The notes under the pieces are model-generated. The model ran no database searches and was not told the origin of the DNA. It saw only the letters and a program-made list of their open reading frames with translations. Both the position numbers and the translations under genes were made by a program. Below, piece by piece: positions 1 to 8,037 of a stretch of DNA of 37,346 nt (positions are counted from its first letter, which is position 1; each line of letters starts with the position of its first letter). Source of the DNA: Cellulomonas sp. (GTDB taxonomy: Bacteria > Actinomycetota > Actinomycetes > Actinomycetales > Cellulomonadaceae); the NCBI RefSeq assembly GCF_015234515.1, contig NZ_JADGMY010000003.1, positions 1 through 37,346 of the forward strand, written 5' to 3'.

Positions 1-1
1 A

Positions 2-20
2 GCGAGGACCACGTCCTCGC
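2..20. terminator. Short perfect hairpin at the left edge
   Basis: Eight-base arms GCGAGGAC and GTCCTCGC flank the loop CAC. It lies beyond the two edge repeats, on the 3' side of the leftward YhgE/Pip gene. It could end that transcript or belong to a gene cut off by the window edge. No gene could be supported in bases 1-112. Confidence 0.35.
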
Positions 21-46
21 AGGCCAGGAGTCAACCGAATCCGGGG

Positions 47-100
47 CAGTCCCATTGCACTCTCGCGCCCTTGGAGGGGACTGGATTGCACTCTCGCGGC
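47..100 (-). repeat. Two copies of the 3'-end repeat family (left edge)
   Basis: Read on the minus strand, the copy at 79-100 is GCGAGAGTGCAATCCAGTC, matching the units of the array at 37017-37325. The copy at 47-69 shares GCGAGAGTGCAAT, but its last third diverges to GGGACTG. Both lie within about 70 bases of the stop codon of the leftward gene at 113. They have the same orientation relative to that gene as the right-hand array has to uxaC. Function is unknown. Confidence 0.8.
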
Positions 101-112
101 CACCCTGGGGGG

Positions 113-2314
113 TCAGGCGTAGGCGGCTAGCGTGCGGGGGCCGACGGCCTGGCGGGCGCGGGCTGCTGCGCCGGTGGTCGCCAGGAGGCTCGCGACGGCC
201 CACAGGACGAGCGCGACGACCGCGCCGAGCAGGGAGGCGGAGGACTCCTCGACGATGGCGCCGAACGCGTCAGCGGCCGGGGCCAGCGGGAGCCAGCCCA
301 CCAGCGAGCCGACCCACGTCGGGACCGTCACTGCGAGGCCGGCGACGAGGTACACGAACGCCGCGACGAGGCCGACGATGCGCCCGGCCGTGCCGAACCA
401 CGCGCCGACGGCCTGCTGGAACGCGGCCAGAGCCACCGCGGCGACCGCACCGACCGCTGCGAGCCCGAGCACCCGGCCCAGGCCCTGGTCGGTCAGACCG
501 CCCGCGAGGGCCCCGACGGCCGCACCGGCGACCGCCGAGACGGCCGCAGGCACGGCGAGCGCCCCGGCCGCCTGCGCGAGCGCCGAGCGCGTGGAGCCGG
601 CGACGCGCACCGGCAGCGGCCGGAACACGAGGAACAGCACCAGCGCACCGACCCACAGGGCCACGGCGACCAGCACCGAGACCTGACCCAGCGGCGCCGA
701 GACCACCGAGGCGGGCGGGGCGACGGGAGCGGTCACGACCTGCGCGAGGTCGGCGCGCTGGTCCTCCGGGGTCGTGGGGAGCTGGTCGACCGCCTGGCCC
801 AGACCGGTCCCCAGCTCGGCCGTGCCGTCGGCGAGCTGCACGGCACCGTCGTTCGTCTGCCGGATCCCGTCGGCGAGCTGGGTGGTGCCGTCGGCGAGCT
901 GGGACGCGCCGCCGTCGAGCTGCGCGACACCCGCCGCGAGCTGCGACGACCCGCCCGCGAGCTGCGTGGCACCGCCGGCGAGGTCGGCGGCGCCGCTCGC
1001 GACGCCCGACGTGCCGGCCGCCAGCTGGTCCAGGCCGGTGGCGAGCTGACCGGCGCCACCGGCGAGCTCCTGAGCGCCCGTGCCGAGCCGGGCGGCACCG
1101 TCGGAGAGCTGCTGGAGGGTCGCGAGCAGACCCGGGTTCCCGGGTGTGCCGTCGCCGTCGACGGCCGTGGCGACACCCTGAGCGAGGCCGGCTGCGCCGG
1201 TCACGACGCTCCTCGGGTTCGTGGCGTCGAGCTGGGCCTGGAGTGCGGTGAGCTGACCGACCGCGATCGCACAGGTCGGCGTCGGCTGGCGGTCGGGCGG
1301 CACCGACGCGTCGCACGCGTTCGCGGCGACGAGATCCTGGGTCGTTCCCAGCAGACCGTCGACGAGCTGACGTGTCCCGTCGGCCACACCGTCGGCACCC
1401 GTCACCAGCCGGGGCAGGCCCCGCGCCGGGTCGCCGGCGCCCGCCGAGGCCTGCGCCAGCCCTGCGGCGAGCTCCCCGGTCCCGGCTGCCAGCTCCCCGG
1501 CACCCTGCGCCAGCTCACGCGCGCCGGCTGCGGACTGCCCCGCGCCACCCGCGAGCTGCTGCGCGCCGCCGGCCAGCGACCGTGCGCCCTGCGCGAGCTG
1601 GCTCGTCCCTGTCGCGAGGTCGTCCGACCCGCCGCGGAGCTCGCGCACACCGCCGGCGAGCTGCCCGGCACCGTCGGCGAGCCCGTCGGCGCCGGTCGCG
1701 AGCTGGCCCGTGCCGTCGGCGAGCTGCCCGGCGCCGTCGGCCAGCTGCGTGGCGCCGTCGGCGGCCTCGCCGAGCTGCTCGCTGAGCGTCGTGAACCCGA
1801 CGAGCACGTTCTCGACGTACGTCGTGGTGAGCTGCTGGCCCAGCACCCGCGTGGCCGTCGTGGTGACCGTCGAGGCGAGGACCTGGTCGACGGCGGTGGC
1901 GCCCGGGGGTGAGGTGATGTCGATCGTCGCCTGCTCGACCTGGCCCGCGCCGGACGCGAACGACGTGGCGGCCGCCGAGAAGTTCTCCGGGATCGTGACG
2001 ACGGCGGCGTACGTGCCGTCGGCGAGCCCGGCGGTGGCGTCGGCCTCGTCGGTGACGACCCAGTCGTAGTTCGCCTCGACCTCGGCCCCCTCGACGAGGG
2101 CCCCGGCGAGCTGCCGTCCGAGCGGCGTGTACTGCCCCTCGAGCGTGACGGGCTCGTCCAGGTTGACGACGGCGGCCTTGACGCGCGCGAGCCCGTCCGC
2201 GGGCGACCACGCGGCGGCGAGCAGCAGCACGACGAGCGCCAGCGGCGCCGCCAGGGCGACGACGACGGCGGGCCACCGCCGGACGGACGGGCGGGTCACC
2301 GAGGTGCGGGTCAT
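113..2314 (-). CDS. YhgE/Pip-family membrane protein
   Basis: Protein of 733 residues. One N-terminal membrane segment (about residues 15-38) is followed by an extracytoplasmic region. Its middle (roughly residues 190-530) is built of imperfect seven-residue repeats of the type L-A-x-G-A-x-Q. A C-terminal block of about five to six membrane helices resembles an ABC-2-type permease. This is the arrangement of the YhgE/Pip family, relatives of phage-infection protein and type VII secretion EsaA; the cargo is not known. The ATG at 2314 is chosen because GGAAGGA sits 6-7 bases upstream. A GTG at 2338 would overlap the MMPL stop as GTGA and add eight residues. It follows the MMPL gene directly and is probably co-transcribed and TetR-controlled. 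The repeats also make the DNA at about 830-1760 internally repetitive. Confidence 0.85.
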   Translation of the reverse strand: MTRTSVTRPSVRRWPAVVVALAAPLALVVLLLAAAWSPADGLARVKAAVVNLDEPVTLEGQYTPLGRQLAGALVEGAEVEANYDWVVTDEADATAGLADGTYAAVVTIPENFSAAATSFASGAGQVEQATIDITSPPGATAVDQVLASTVTTTATRVLGQQLTTTYVENVLVGFTTLSEQLGEAADGATQLADGAGQLADGTGQLATGADGLADGAGQLAGGVRELRGGSDDLATGTSQLAQGARSLAGGAQQLAGGAGQSAAGARELAQGAGELAAGTGELAAGLAQASAGAGDPARGLPRLVTGADGVADGTRQLVDGLLGTTQDLVAANACDASVPPDRQPTPTCAIAVGQLTALQAQLDATNPRSVVTGAAGLAQGVATAVDGDGTPGNPGLLATLQQLSDGAARLGTGAQELAGGAGQLATGLDQLAAGTSGVASGAADLAGGATQLAGGSSQLAAGVAQLDGGASQLADGTTQLADGIRQTNDGAVQLADGTAELGTGLGQAVDQLPTTPEDQRADLAQVVTAPVAPPASVVSAPLGQVSVLVAVALWVGALVLFLVFRPLPVRVAGSTRSALAQAAGALAVPAAVSAVAGAAVGALAGGLTDQGLGRVLGLAAVGAVAAVALAAFQQAVGAWFGTAGRIVGLVAAFVYLVAGLAVTVPTWVGSLVGWLPLAPAADAFGAIVEESSASLLGAVVALVLWAVASLLATTGAAARARQAVGPRTLAAYA

Positions 2315-2334
2315 CGGGGTTCCTTCCTGCGCGC

Positions 2335-5094
2335 TCACGCGAGGACGCCGGTCTGCGGCGCGAGGGTGGTCACGGGGGTGCCGGCGGGCAGCAGGTCGTC
2401 GGCGGGGGTGGTGCCGACGACGCCGAGCAGGAGCGTGGCGCCGGCCTCGGCGGCGCGGGCGATCGCCGCCGCGAGGTGCGCACGCTCGTGCGGGTCGGTG
2501 ACGAGGTCGGTCCGGTCGACCGCGAGGACCGCCGGACGCTCGGCGACGGCCGCGTCGAGCGCGTCGACGCCCTCGGTGCGCAGGTCGACGTACCCGACCC
2601 GGCGGCGCACGGCCGCGGCCCGCACGGGCAGCAGGTACCCGTCGACCTTGAGGTCACCCCCGGCGGGCGTGTGGCGTCCGGCGACCGTCAGCAGCAGCGC
2701 GGCGACGCGGGCCGGCTCGTCGGCGTGCGCGACGAGCGCGTCGCCGCGGCGCACGGCGAGGTTGACGACGTCGGTGCCGTCGGCGGCAGCCAGGCGCAGG
2801 TCGCGCGCGGCCACCACGACGTCGGCGTCCGCGGGCCACCGCGCCATGCTCAGCTCGCGGTGCAGCGCCTCGCCCTCGACGTCGAACGACGGCAGGACGC
2901 GGTCCAGGCCGCGCGGCATCCACCAGGCGCGGTCGCCGAGGATCTGCATCACGGCGGGCACGAGCGTCATGCGCACGATGAACGCGTCGACCGCGACGCC
3001 CACGGCCAGCCCGAGGGCGATGGGCTTGATGTTGATGTCGCCCTCGGGGACGAAGGCGAAGAACACCGCGACCATGATGACCGCCGCGGCGGTGACGACC
3101 TTGGCCGAGCCGACGAACCCGGTGACGACCGACTGCCGCGCCTTGCCGGAGTGGACGTAGTCCTCCCGCATGCGCGACACGAGGAACACCTCGTAGTCCA
3201 TGGCGAGGCCGAAGAGCACGCCCATGAGGACGATCGGCATGAACGAGATGATCGGCCCCTGCCGCGAGACGTGGAGCAGGTCGGCGGCGACGCCGTGCTC
3301 GAACACGCTGGTCACGACGCCGAACGCGGCCGCCACCGACAGCAGGTAGCCGAGCGTCGCCTTGAGCGGGACGGCGACCGAGCGGAACACCATCGTCAGC
3401 AGGACGAGCGAGAGACCGACGACGAACACCGCGAACGGCAGCAGGGCCGCGCCGAGCTTGGCCGACACGTCGATGCCGACGGCGGTGAAGCCCGTGACCG
3501 ACAGGTCGAAGCCGTGCTCCTCGAGGATCTGAGGGCGCAGGTCGCGGATGGCCTGCACGAGCTCGGCGGTCTCGGGGTCCGTGGGGCCGGTCGTGGGGAC
3601 GACCTGCACGATGCCGGTGTCGATCGACGCGTTCGGCGTCGACAGCGGCACGTCCTCGACGCCGGGCAGCGCCCGCAGCTCGTCCGCGACGTCCGCCATG
3701 AGCTGCAGCGGGTCCTCGCTCGTCACGATGCTGCCGGTGACGACGAGCGGGCCGTTGGCGCCGGGGCCGAAGTGCTCGGTGATCCGGTCGTACGTGATGC
3801 GCTGCGAGGAGTCGGTCGGCGAGACGCCGGCGTCGGGCAGCGCGAGGCGCAGGTCGAGCGCGGGGAAGGCCAGCGCCAGCAGCGCGCCGACCGTGAGGAC
3901 GACCGTGACCCACGGGCGCGCCGTGGCGAGCCGGACCCAGCCGGCGAAGAAGCGGTTGTGGTGCGCGGGCAGGTCCCAGTCGTCGCCCGTGCGCTGCTCG
4001 GCCGGGGCGGACAGGGCAGCGGCGGCGGCCGGCGCGGTCGACGAGCGGCGCGCCCGCCGGGACGGCCGCGGGCGCAGCTTCTCCCCGGCGACGCCGAGCA
4101 TCGCGGGCACGAGCGTGATGGAGACCAGCACCGCGACGCCGACCGACACGGCACCGGCCACACCCATGACCGTGAGGAACGGGATGCCGGCGACACCGAG
4201 GCCGACCAGCGCGATCATCACGGTGAGCCCGGCGAAGATGACGGCCGAGCCGGCGGTCGCGTTGGCGCGTGCGGCGGCCTCGTCCGGTGCCAGACCGGTC
4301 GCGAGCATCTCGCGGTGGCGCGACACGATGAACAGCGCGTAGTCGATGCCGACGGCCAGCCCGAGCATGAGCGAGAGCAGGGGTGTGGTGCTGGTGACCG
4401 ACGTGAAGGCGGCGGCGACGAGCACGAGCAGGGTCGAGAGCCCCACGCCGAGCAGGGCGTTGAGCAGCGGCATGCCGGCGGCGGCGAACGAGCCGAGGGT
4501 CAGCAGCAGCACGATGAAGGCGACGACGACGCCGAGCGCCTCGGTCACGGTCAGCCCGGGGAACTCCTGGGAGTAGAGCTGGCCACCGATGGTCGCCTCG
4601 TAGCCGTCGGGCAGCGCCGCGTCGAGGTCGTCCGCGATGTCGCGCAGGCCGTCCTTGACGTCGGCGCCGATGGACACGCCCTCACCCTCGAGCGAGATCG
4701 TGACCAGGGCGGCCTCGCCGTCGTCGCTGACGGCGGAGGCGCCGGGGGTCTCGGTGTCGAACGGGGAGACGGCGGACGTGACGCTCTCGACCTGCGTGAA
4801 CGCCTCGATCGCGTCGTCGACGGCGGCGACGACCTCGGCCTCGTCGACCTGGTGGCCGTCCTCGCCGACCACCAGCACCTGGGCGCTCGTGCCCGCCGCC
4901 TCGGGGAACGTCGCCGCGAGGTGGTCGAGCGCGGCCTGCGACTCGGTCCCGGGGATCGTCACCGAGTTGTCGAGCTTGCCGCCGAGCAGGCCGGCGAGTG
5001 CACCGACCAGGACGAGCAGCCCCAGCCAGGCTCCGATGACGGCGCGGCGGCGCGCGAACGCGGTGCGGCCGAGGCGGTAGAGCGCAGAGGACAC
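2335..5094 (-). CDS. MMPL/RND-family transporter with an ABC-ATPase-like tail
   Basis: Protein of 919 residues in the MmpL class of RND transporters, which export lipids or drugs using the proton gradient. It has two repeats, each with one membrane helix, a large extracytoplasmic loop and a bundle of about five helices. MMPL-type motifs include GLAVGIDYALFIVSRHRE and LFGLAMDYEVFLVSRMRE. The last 165 or so residues (coded by 2338-2833) follow the final helix and resemble an ABC nucleotide-binding domain without a Walker A lysine. The GTG at 5094 is preceded by GGGAG and is just before the first helix; the open frame continues upstream without coding character and runs through the divergent tetR gene. 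It is the first gene of a leftward pair with the YhgE/Pip gene. The substrate is unknown. Confidence 0.88.
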   Translation of the reverse strand: MSSALYRLGRTAFARRRAVIGAWLGLLVLVGALAGLLGGKLDNSVTIPGTESQAALDHLAATFPEAAGTSAQVLVVGEDGHQVDEAEVVAAVDDAIEAFTQVESVTSAVSPFDTETPGASAVSDDGEAALVTISLEGEGVSIGADVKDGLRDIADDLDAALPDGYEATIGGQLYSQEFPGLTVTEALGVVVAFIVLLLTLGSFAAAGMPLLNALLGVGLSTLLVLVAAAFTSVTSTTPLLSLMLGLAVGIDYALFIVSRHREMLATGLAPDEAAARANATAGSAVIFAGLTVMIALVGLGVAGIPFLTVMGVAGAVSVGVAVLVSITLVPAMLGVAGEKLRPRPSRRARRSSTAPAAAAALSAPAEQRTGDDWDLPAHHNRFFAGWVRLATARPWVTVVLTVGALLALAFPALDLRLALPDAGVSPTDSSQRITYDRITEHFGPGANGPLVVTGSIVTSEDPLQLMADVADELRALPGVEDVPLSTPNASIDTGIVQVVPTTGPTDPETAELVQAIRDLRPQILEEHGFDLSVTGFTAVGIDVSAKLGAALLPFAVFVVGLSLVLLTMVFRSVAVPLKATLGYLLSVAAAFGVVTSVFEHGVAADLLHVSRQGPIISFMPIVLMGVLFGLAMDYEVFLVSRMREDYVHSGKARQSVVTGFVGSAKVVTAAAVIMVAVFFAFVPEGDINIKPIALGLAVGVAVDAFIVRMTLVPAVMQILGDRAWWMPRGLDRVLPSFDVEGEALHRELSMARWPADADVVVAARDLRLAAADGTDVVNLAVRRGDALVAHADEPARVAALLLTVAGRHTPAGGDLKVDGYLLPVRAAAVRRRVGYVDLRTEGVDALDAAVAERPAVLAVDRTDLVTDPHERAHLAAAIARAAEAGATLLLGVVGTTPADDLLPAGTPVTTLAPQTGVLA

Positions 5095-5157
5095 AGGTGC
5101 TCCCGGAGGCGGTGTGGGGAGGACGGCGACGTCCGACGGTCGCGCGAGGCGCGGGTT

Positions 5158-5192
5158 CGATACACGACTGTATGCGATACAGGAATGTATCG
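5158..5192. promoter_or_regulatory. Nested palindromic operator between mmpL and tetR
   Basis: A 35-base symmetric element centred on base 5175. The outer arms are CGATACA (5158-5164) and TGTATCG (5186-5192). The inner arms are CTGTAT (5168-5173) and ATACAG (5177-5182) around GCG. It is an A/T-rich island in a G/C-rich setting and lies 44 bases before the TetR start and 64 before the MMPL start. Two nested half-site pairs suit binding of two TetR dimers repressing both directions; binding is inferred. Confidence 0.8.
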
Positions 5193-5235
5193 ACACCGGT
5201 AGGCTCCTGCCCGAGGGACGACGGAGGGCGGAGGC

Positions 5236-5916
5236 ATGAGCGAGACCAGCACGACCGCGGGCGGCGACGTCGAGGCGACCGTCTCGCGCCGGCGCCGCCA
5301 CACGCGCGAGCGCCTGCTCGACGCCGCGTTCGACCTGTTCGCCGACGAGGGCGTCGACGCCACCTCGATCGAGGCGGTCTGCGAGCACGCCGGCTTCACA
5401 CGCGGGGCCTTCTACTCCAACTTCGACAGCAAGTACGCGCTCCTGCTCGACCTGGCGGCGCGCGAGCACCGCCGACGTCTGCGCGAGCTGCGCGACGCGC
5501 TCGCGGTCGCCCAGGCCGACTGCGCGCGGGGCTCGGCCGTCGACGTCGACGCGATGGCGCGGTTCCTCGAGATCCTGCTCGAGCGCATCTCCGACGACCG
5601 TCGCTGGCGCGTCATCAGCGCCGAGCTGACGCTGCTGGCCATGCGCCAGCCCGACATCGCGCGTCACCACCACGACCTCGACCGGCAGATGACCGACGAG
5701 GTCGCCGACGAGATCGAGCGACTCATGCCGACGCTCGGTCGACGCCTCGTCCTGCCCGCCCGGCAGGTGCTGCGCGTGCTGGCCGCGGGGTACCTGGCGG
5801 ACCTCAACGCTGCCGACCTCTCGGGGGACCCGCAGCCCGCTGCGCGCGCCCGCGCGGAGGCCGCGACCTGGTTGCCGACGGTGGCGGAGCGCCTGACGCT
5901 CCCTGTCGGGCTGTAG
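5236..5916 (+). CDS. TetR-family transcriptional regulator
   Basis: Protein of 226 residues. The N-terminal helix-turn-helix (about residues 17-63) carries the TetR signatures RERLLDAAFDLFADEG, TSIEAVCEHAGFTRGAFYSNF and a following K-Y-A-L-L. The C-terminal ligand domain is helical and family-specific. The ATG at 5236 is preceded by GGAGGGCGGAGG. It is divergent from the MMPL/YhgE pair across the palindrome at 5158-5192, the usual layout for a TetR repressor of an efflux operon that also represses itself. The inducer cannot be deduced, but a lipophilic MMPL substrate is a reasonable guess. Confidence 0.92.
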   Translation: MSETSTTAGGDVEATVSRRRRHTRERLLDAAFDLFADEGVDATSIEAVCEHAGFTRGAFYSNFDSKYALLLDLAAREHRRRLRELRDALAVAQADCARGSAVDVDAMARFLEILLERISDDRRWRVISAELTLLAMRQPDIARHHHDLDRQMTDEVADEIERLMPTLGRRLVLPARQVLRVLAAGYLADLNAADLSGDPQPAARARAEAATWLPTVAERLTLPVGL

Positions 5917-5954
5917 GGCACGCCGGAGACGGGGGCGTCCGGCATGCTGGACGC

Positions 5955-6695
5955 ATGACCAACCTGCCCGGCGGTGTCTCCGTCAGCCGTCAGCGGGTCT
6001 ACGACTGGCTGGCGCCCGACGGGGTCGGGCGCGCGGGCAGCGGGACCCCCCACCTGCACCTCGCGTCGAGCCAGGCGTACGTCGTCCTGTCCGGCACGGG
6101 GGCCGTGCACACGCTCAGCCCCGACGGCGTCGCCGAGCACCCGCTGCGGCCCGGGGTGCTCGTCACCATCCAGCCGGGTGTCATCCACCGGGTGGTGAAC
6201 GACGGCGACCTCGAGGTGCTCGTCGTCACGTCGAACGCCGGCCTGCCCGAGGCGGGGGACGTGGTCATGACGTTCCCCCCGTCGGCACTGACGGACATCG
6301 CGACGTACCGCGACGCCGCCGCGCTGCCCGTCGGTGGTGCGCACTCCGACGTGACCGACGAGCAGGTCGCGCACGCGGCCCGTGCCCGGCGCGACCTCGC
6401 GCTGCAGGGGTACGCCCAGCTGCTCCAGGCGGTCGAGCACAAGGGCCCGCGCGCCGCGCTGCACCCGTTCTTCGCAGCGGCCGTGCGGCTCGTACGGCCG
6501 TCCGTGCCGCGGTGGCAGGACCTGTGGGGACGCACGGCGTTCGCCGAGACCGACGCCACGGCGGCCGTCCTCGAGGGCCTCATGCGCGGTGCCGCGCCGC
6601 ACCTGCAGGCCGGGCGCGCCGAGCGGGTGGAGGCCGACCCGGCGCCCCGCGGGTACGGCATGTCCGGCCGGACCCAGACGTGGACGCTGGGCTGA
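5955..6695 (+). CDS. Cupin-domain protein with unknown C-terminal half
   Basis: Protein of 246 residues. Residues about 30-110 form a cupin barrel, with H-L-H-L-A in the first motif and IQPGVIHRVVNDGDLEVLVV in the second. The histidines could bind a metal. The rest (about 120-246) is helical with conserved-looking Trp and Arg residues (RPSVPRWQDLWGR), and I do not recognise it. The start at 5955 is the first ATG after tetR; the longer frame upstream is out of phase with tetR and lacks coding character. Only 38 bases separate it from tetR, with a weak hairpin (GCCGGA/TCCGGC, 5922-5942) between. A sugar-binding or isomerase role is possible but unproven. Confidence 0.7.
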   Translation: MTNLPGGVSVSRQRVYDWLAPDGVGRAGSGTPHLHLASSQAYVVLSGTGAVHTLSPDGVAEHPLRPGVLVTIQPGVIHRVVNDGDLEVLVVTSNAGLPEAGDVVMTFPPSALTDIATYRDAAALPVGGAHSDVTDEQVAHAARARRDLALQGYAQLLQAVEHKGPRAALHPFFAAAVRLVRPSVPRWQDLWGRTAFAETDATAAVLEGLMRGAAPHLQAGRAERVEADPAPRGYGMSGRTQTWTLG

Positions 6696-6700
6696 GGTGA

Positions 6701-6718
6701 CGCGGGCCGGCGCCCGCG
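6701..6718. terminator. Hairpin between convergent genes
   Basis: Perfect seven-base arms CGCGGGC and GCCCGCG with loop CGGC, immediately after the cupin gene and before the end of the convergent protease gene. It has no T-run and would act as a two-way terminator typical of high-G+C actinobacteria. Confidence 0.5.
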
Positions 6719-6740
6719 ACCACGGGGGCCCGCGCCGCGG

Positions 6741-7928
6741 TCAGCGGCCGACGGCTGCCGCGAGGACCCGGTGCCGGTCCGCCGTGACCGCGGCGAGCAG
6801 GTCCCGCTCCGACTCGGCGTGCCGGTGCAGGTCGGTGCGGCCCGTCACGGCGAGCTGCCGGCGGAAGGCCAGGGTGGTCGCGTCGCGCTGGAACCGGCGC
6901 ATCGCCTCGGCCGCCTCCTTGCCGCCGGTGCGCTCGGCCCAGCCGACGGCCGTGCTGCGGCGCGGCAGGGACGCCAGCATGTCGATCTCGTGCGGCGCGA
7001 ACCAGCCGGCCCGGGCGTACTCGGTCAGCCGGTGGCGGATCACGGCGGACTCCTGGCGGCGCAGCCAGAACGCCAGCGCGACGACGCCGGCGAACAGCGG
7101 CACCTGCACGACGGCGAACACCATCAGGTAGGCCGGCCCGGCCACCAGGCTCATCGCGTTCCACAGCCCGTGCCCGGTCATCGCGGCCAGCAGCCCCACC
7201 GGGAACAGCCACCACGCGGCCGACCTGTGGCGCGAGCGCGCCGCCAGGCCCAGGGCCGCACCCGTGCACGCCGTGAACAGCAGGTGCGCGAACGGCGTCG
7301 CCAGGCCGCGCAGCACGAACGTCTCGGGGAGCGCTGCGCCGGCCTGGCCGAAGTACAGGACGTTCTCCGTGAACGCGAACCCCGCCGCGACGACCCCTGC
7401 GTACACGATCCCGTCGACCACGCCGTCGAAGTAGCGTCGCCGCGCGAGGAACAGGACGAGCACACCGGCACCCTTGGCGAGCTCCTCGATCACGGGGGCC
7501 GACACCACGGTGGCCGCGACCACGCCCGCGTCCAGGTCGCCCGTCGCCTGCGCGACGGTGTAGAGCGTGAGGTCGTTGACGACGAGCGAGACGAGCACCG
7601 CGACGCCCGCGCCCCACAGCAGCCCGAACAGCAGCGCACCGCGCGGCTCGGGCTCCCACCGGTCGAGCCAGCGCACGCCCAGGAGCACGACCGTCAGGGG
7701 CACCAGCGCGAGCATGATGCCGACGACGCCCATGCCCATGCCCACCTGCACGAGCATCAGCGCGACCGCGCCGAGCGCCGTGACCGCGAGGAGCGCCAGG
7801 GCCAGCACCGCCAGGACGTCCCGCGCGGTCCGCGGACGACGCGACGGCACCCACTGCGCCGGGACGCACTGCGCAGGGCTGGCAGGGCTGGCAGGGCCGG
7901 CGGGACGTGCGGGCTCGTGACTGCTCAC
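6741..7928 (-). CDS. PrsW-family intramembrane metalloprotease
   Basis: Protein of 395 residues with about eight membrane helices. PrsW motifs are in order: EELAKG with the glutamate pair at residues 148-149, then FAFTENVLYF, then a His in FAHLLFTACTGAALG, then GHGLWN. These acidic and His residues form the proposed metal site. PrsW of Bacillus cleaves the anti-sigma factor RsiW, but actinobacterial members mostly have unknown substrates and no anti-sigma factor lies nearby. The N-terminal 30 residues are Pro/Ala-rich (with repeats of P-A-S and A-Q-W/C-V-P) and cytosolic. The C-terminal 110 residues after the last helix are soluble and basic. The start is the GTG at 7928, preceded by AGGGTG; a later internal start is possible because the Pro/Ala tract is not conserved in the family. 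Confidence 0.85.
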   Translation of the reverse strand: MSSHEPARPAGPASPASPAQCVPAQWVPSRRPRTARDVLAVLALALLAVTALGAVALMLVQVGMGMGVVGIMLALVPLTVVLLGVRWLDRWEPEPRGALLFGLLWGAGVAVLVSLVVNDLTLYTVAQATGDLDAGVVAATVVSAPVIEELAKGAGVLVLFLARRRYFDGVVDGIVYAGVVAAGFAFTENVLYFGQAGAALPETFVLRGLATPFAHLLFTACTGAALGLAARSRHRSAAWWLFPVGLLAAMTGHGLWNAMSLVAGPAYLMVFAVVQVPLFAGVVALAFWLRRQESAVIRHRLTEYARAGWFAPHEIDMLASLPRRSTAVGWAERTGGKEAAEAMRRFQRDATTLAFRRQLAVTGRTDLHRHAESERDLLAAVTADRHRVLAAAVGR

Positions 7929-8037
7929 GCGGTCACCCTAGGGGCGCGGTGGGACGCACGTCCCCCGAGTCCTGCCGTGCGGCGACCGTAGGGTGGCCGG
8001 GTCCCCGCCGGCAGGGTGGGGCGAGGCGAGGGGAAGC

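Noticed and set aside
1..112. Remnant of a tRNA or of a gene at the left edge
   Set aside because: No cloverleaf can be drawn, and all six frames lack a recognisable protein; only the hairpin and repeats are supported.
830..1760. Regulatory repeat cluster of GTCGGCGAGCTG-like units
   Set aside because: These encode the heptad repeats of the YhgE/Pip stalk and follow its reading frame.
2476..5202. A 908-residue open frame antisense to the MMPL gene
   Set aside because: It is a high-G+C shadow: the composition is dominated by Arg, Gly, Asp, Glu and His, no domain is visible, and the opposite strand encodes a clear MMPL protein.
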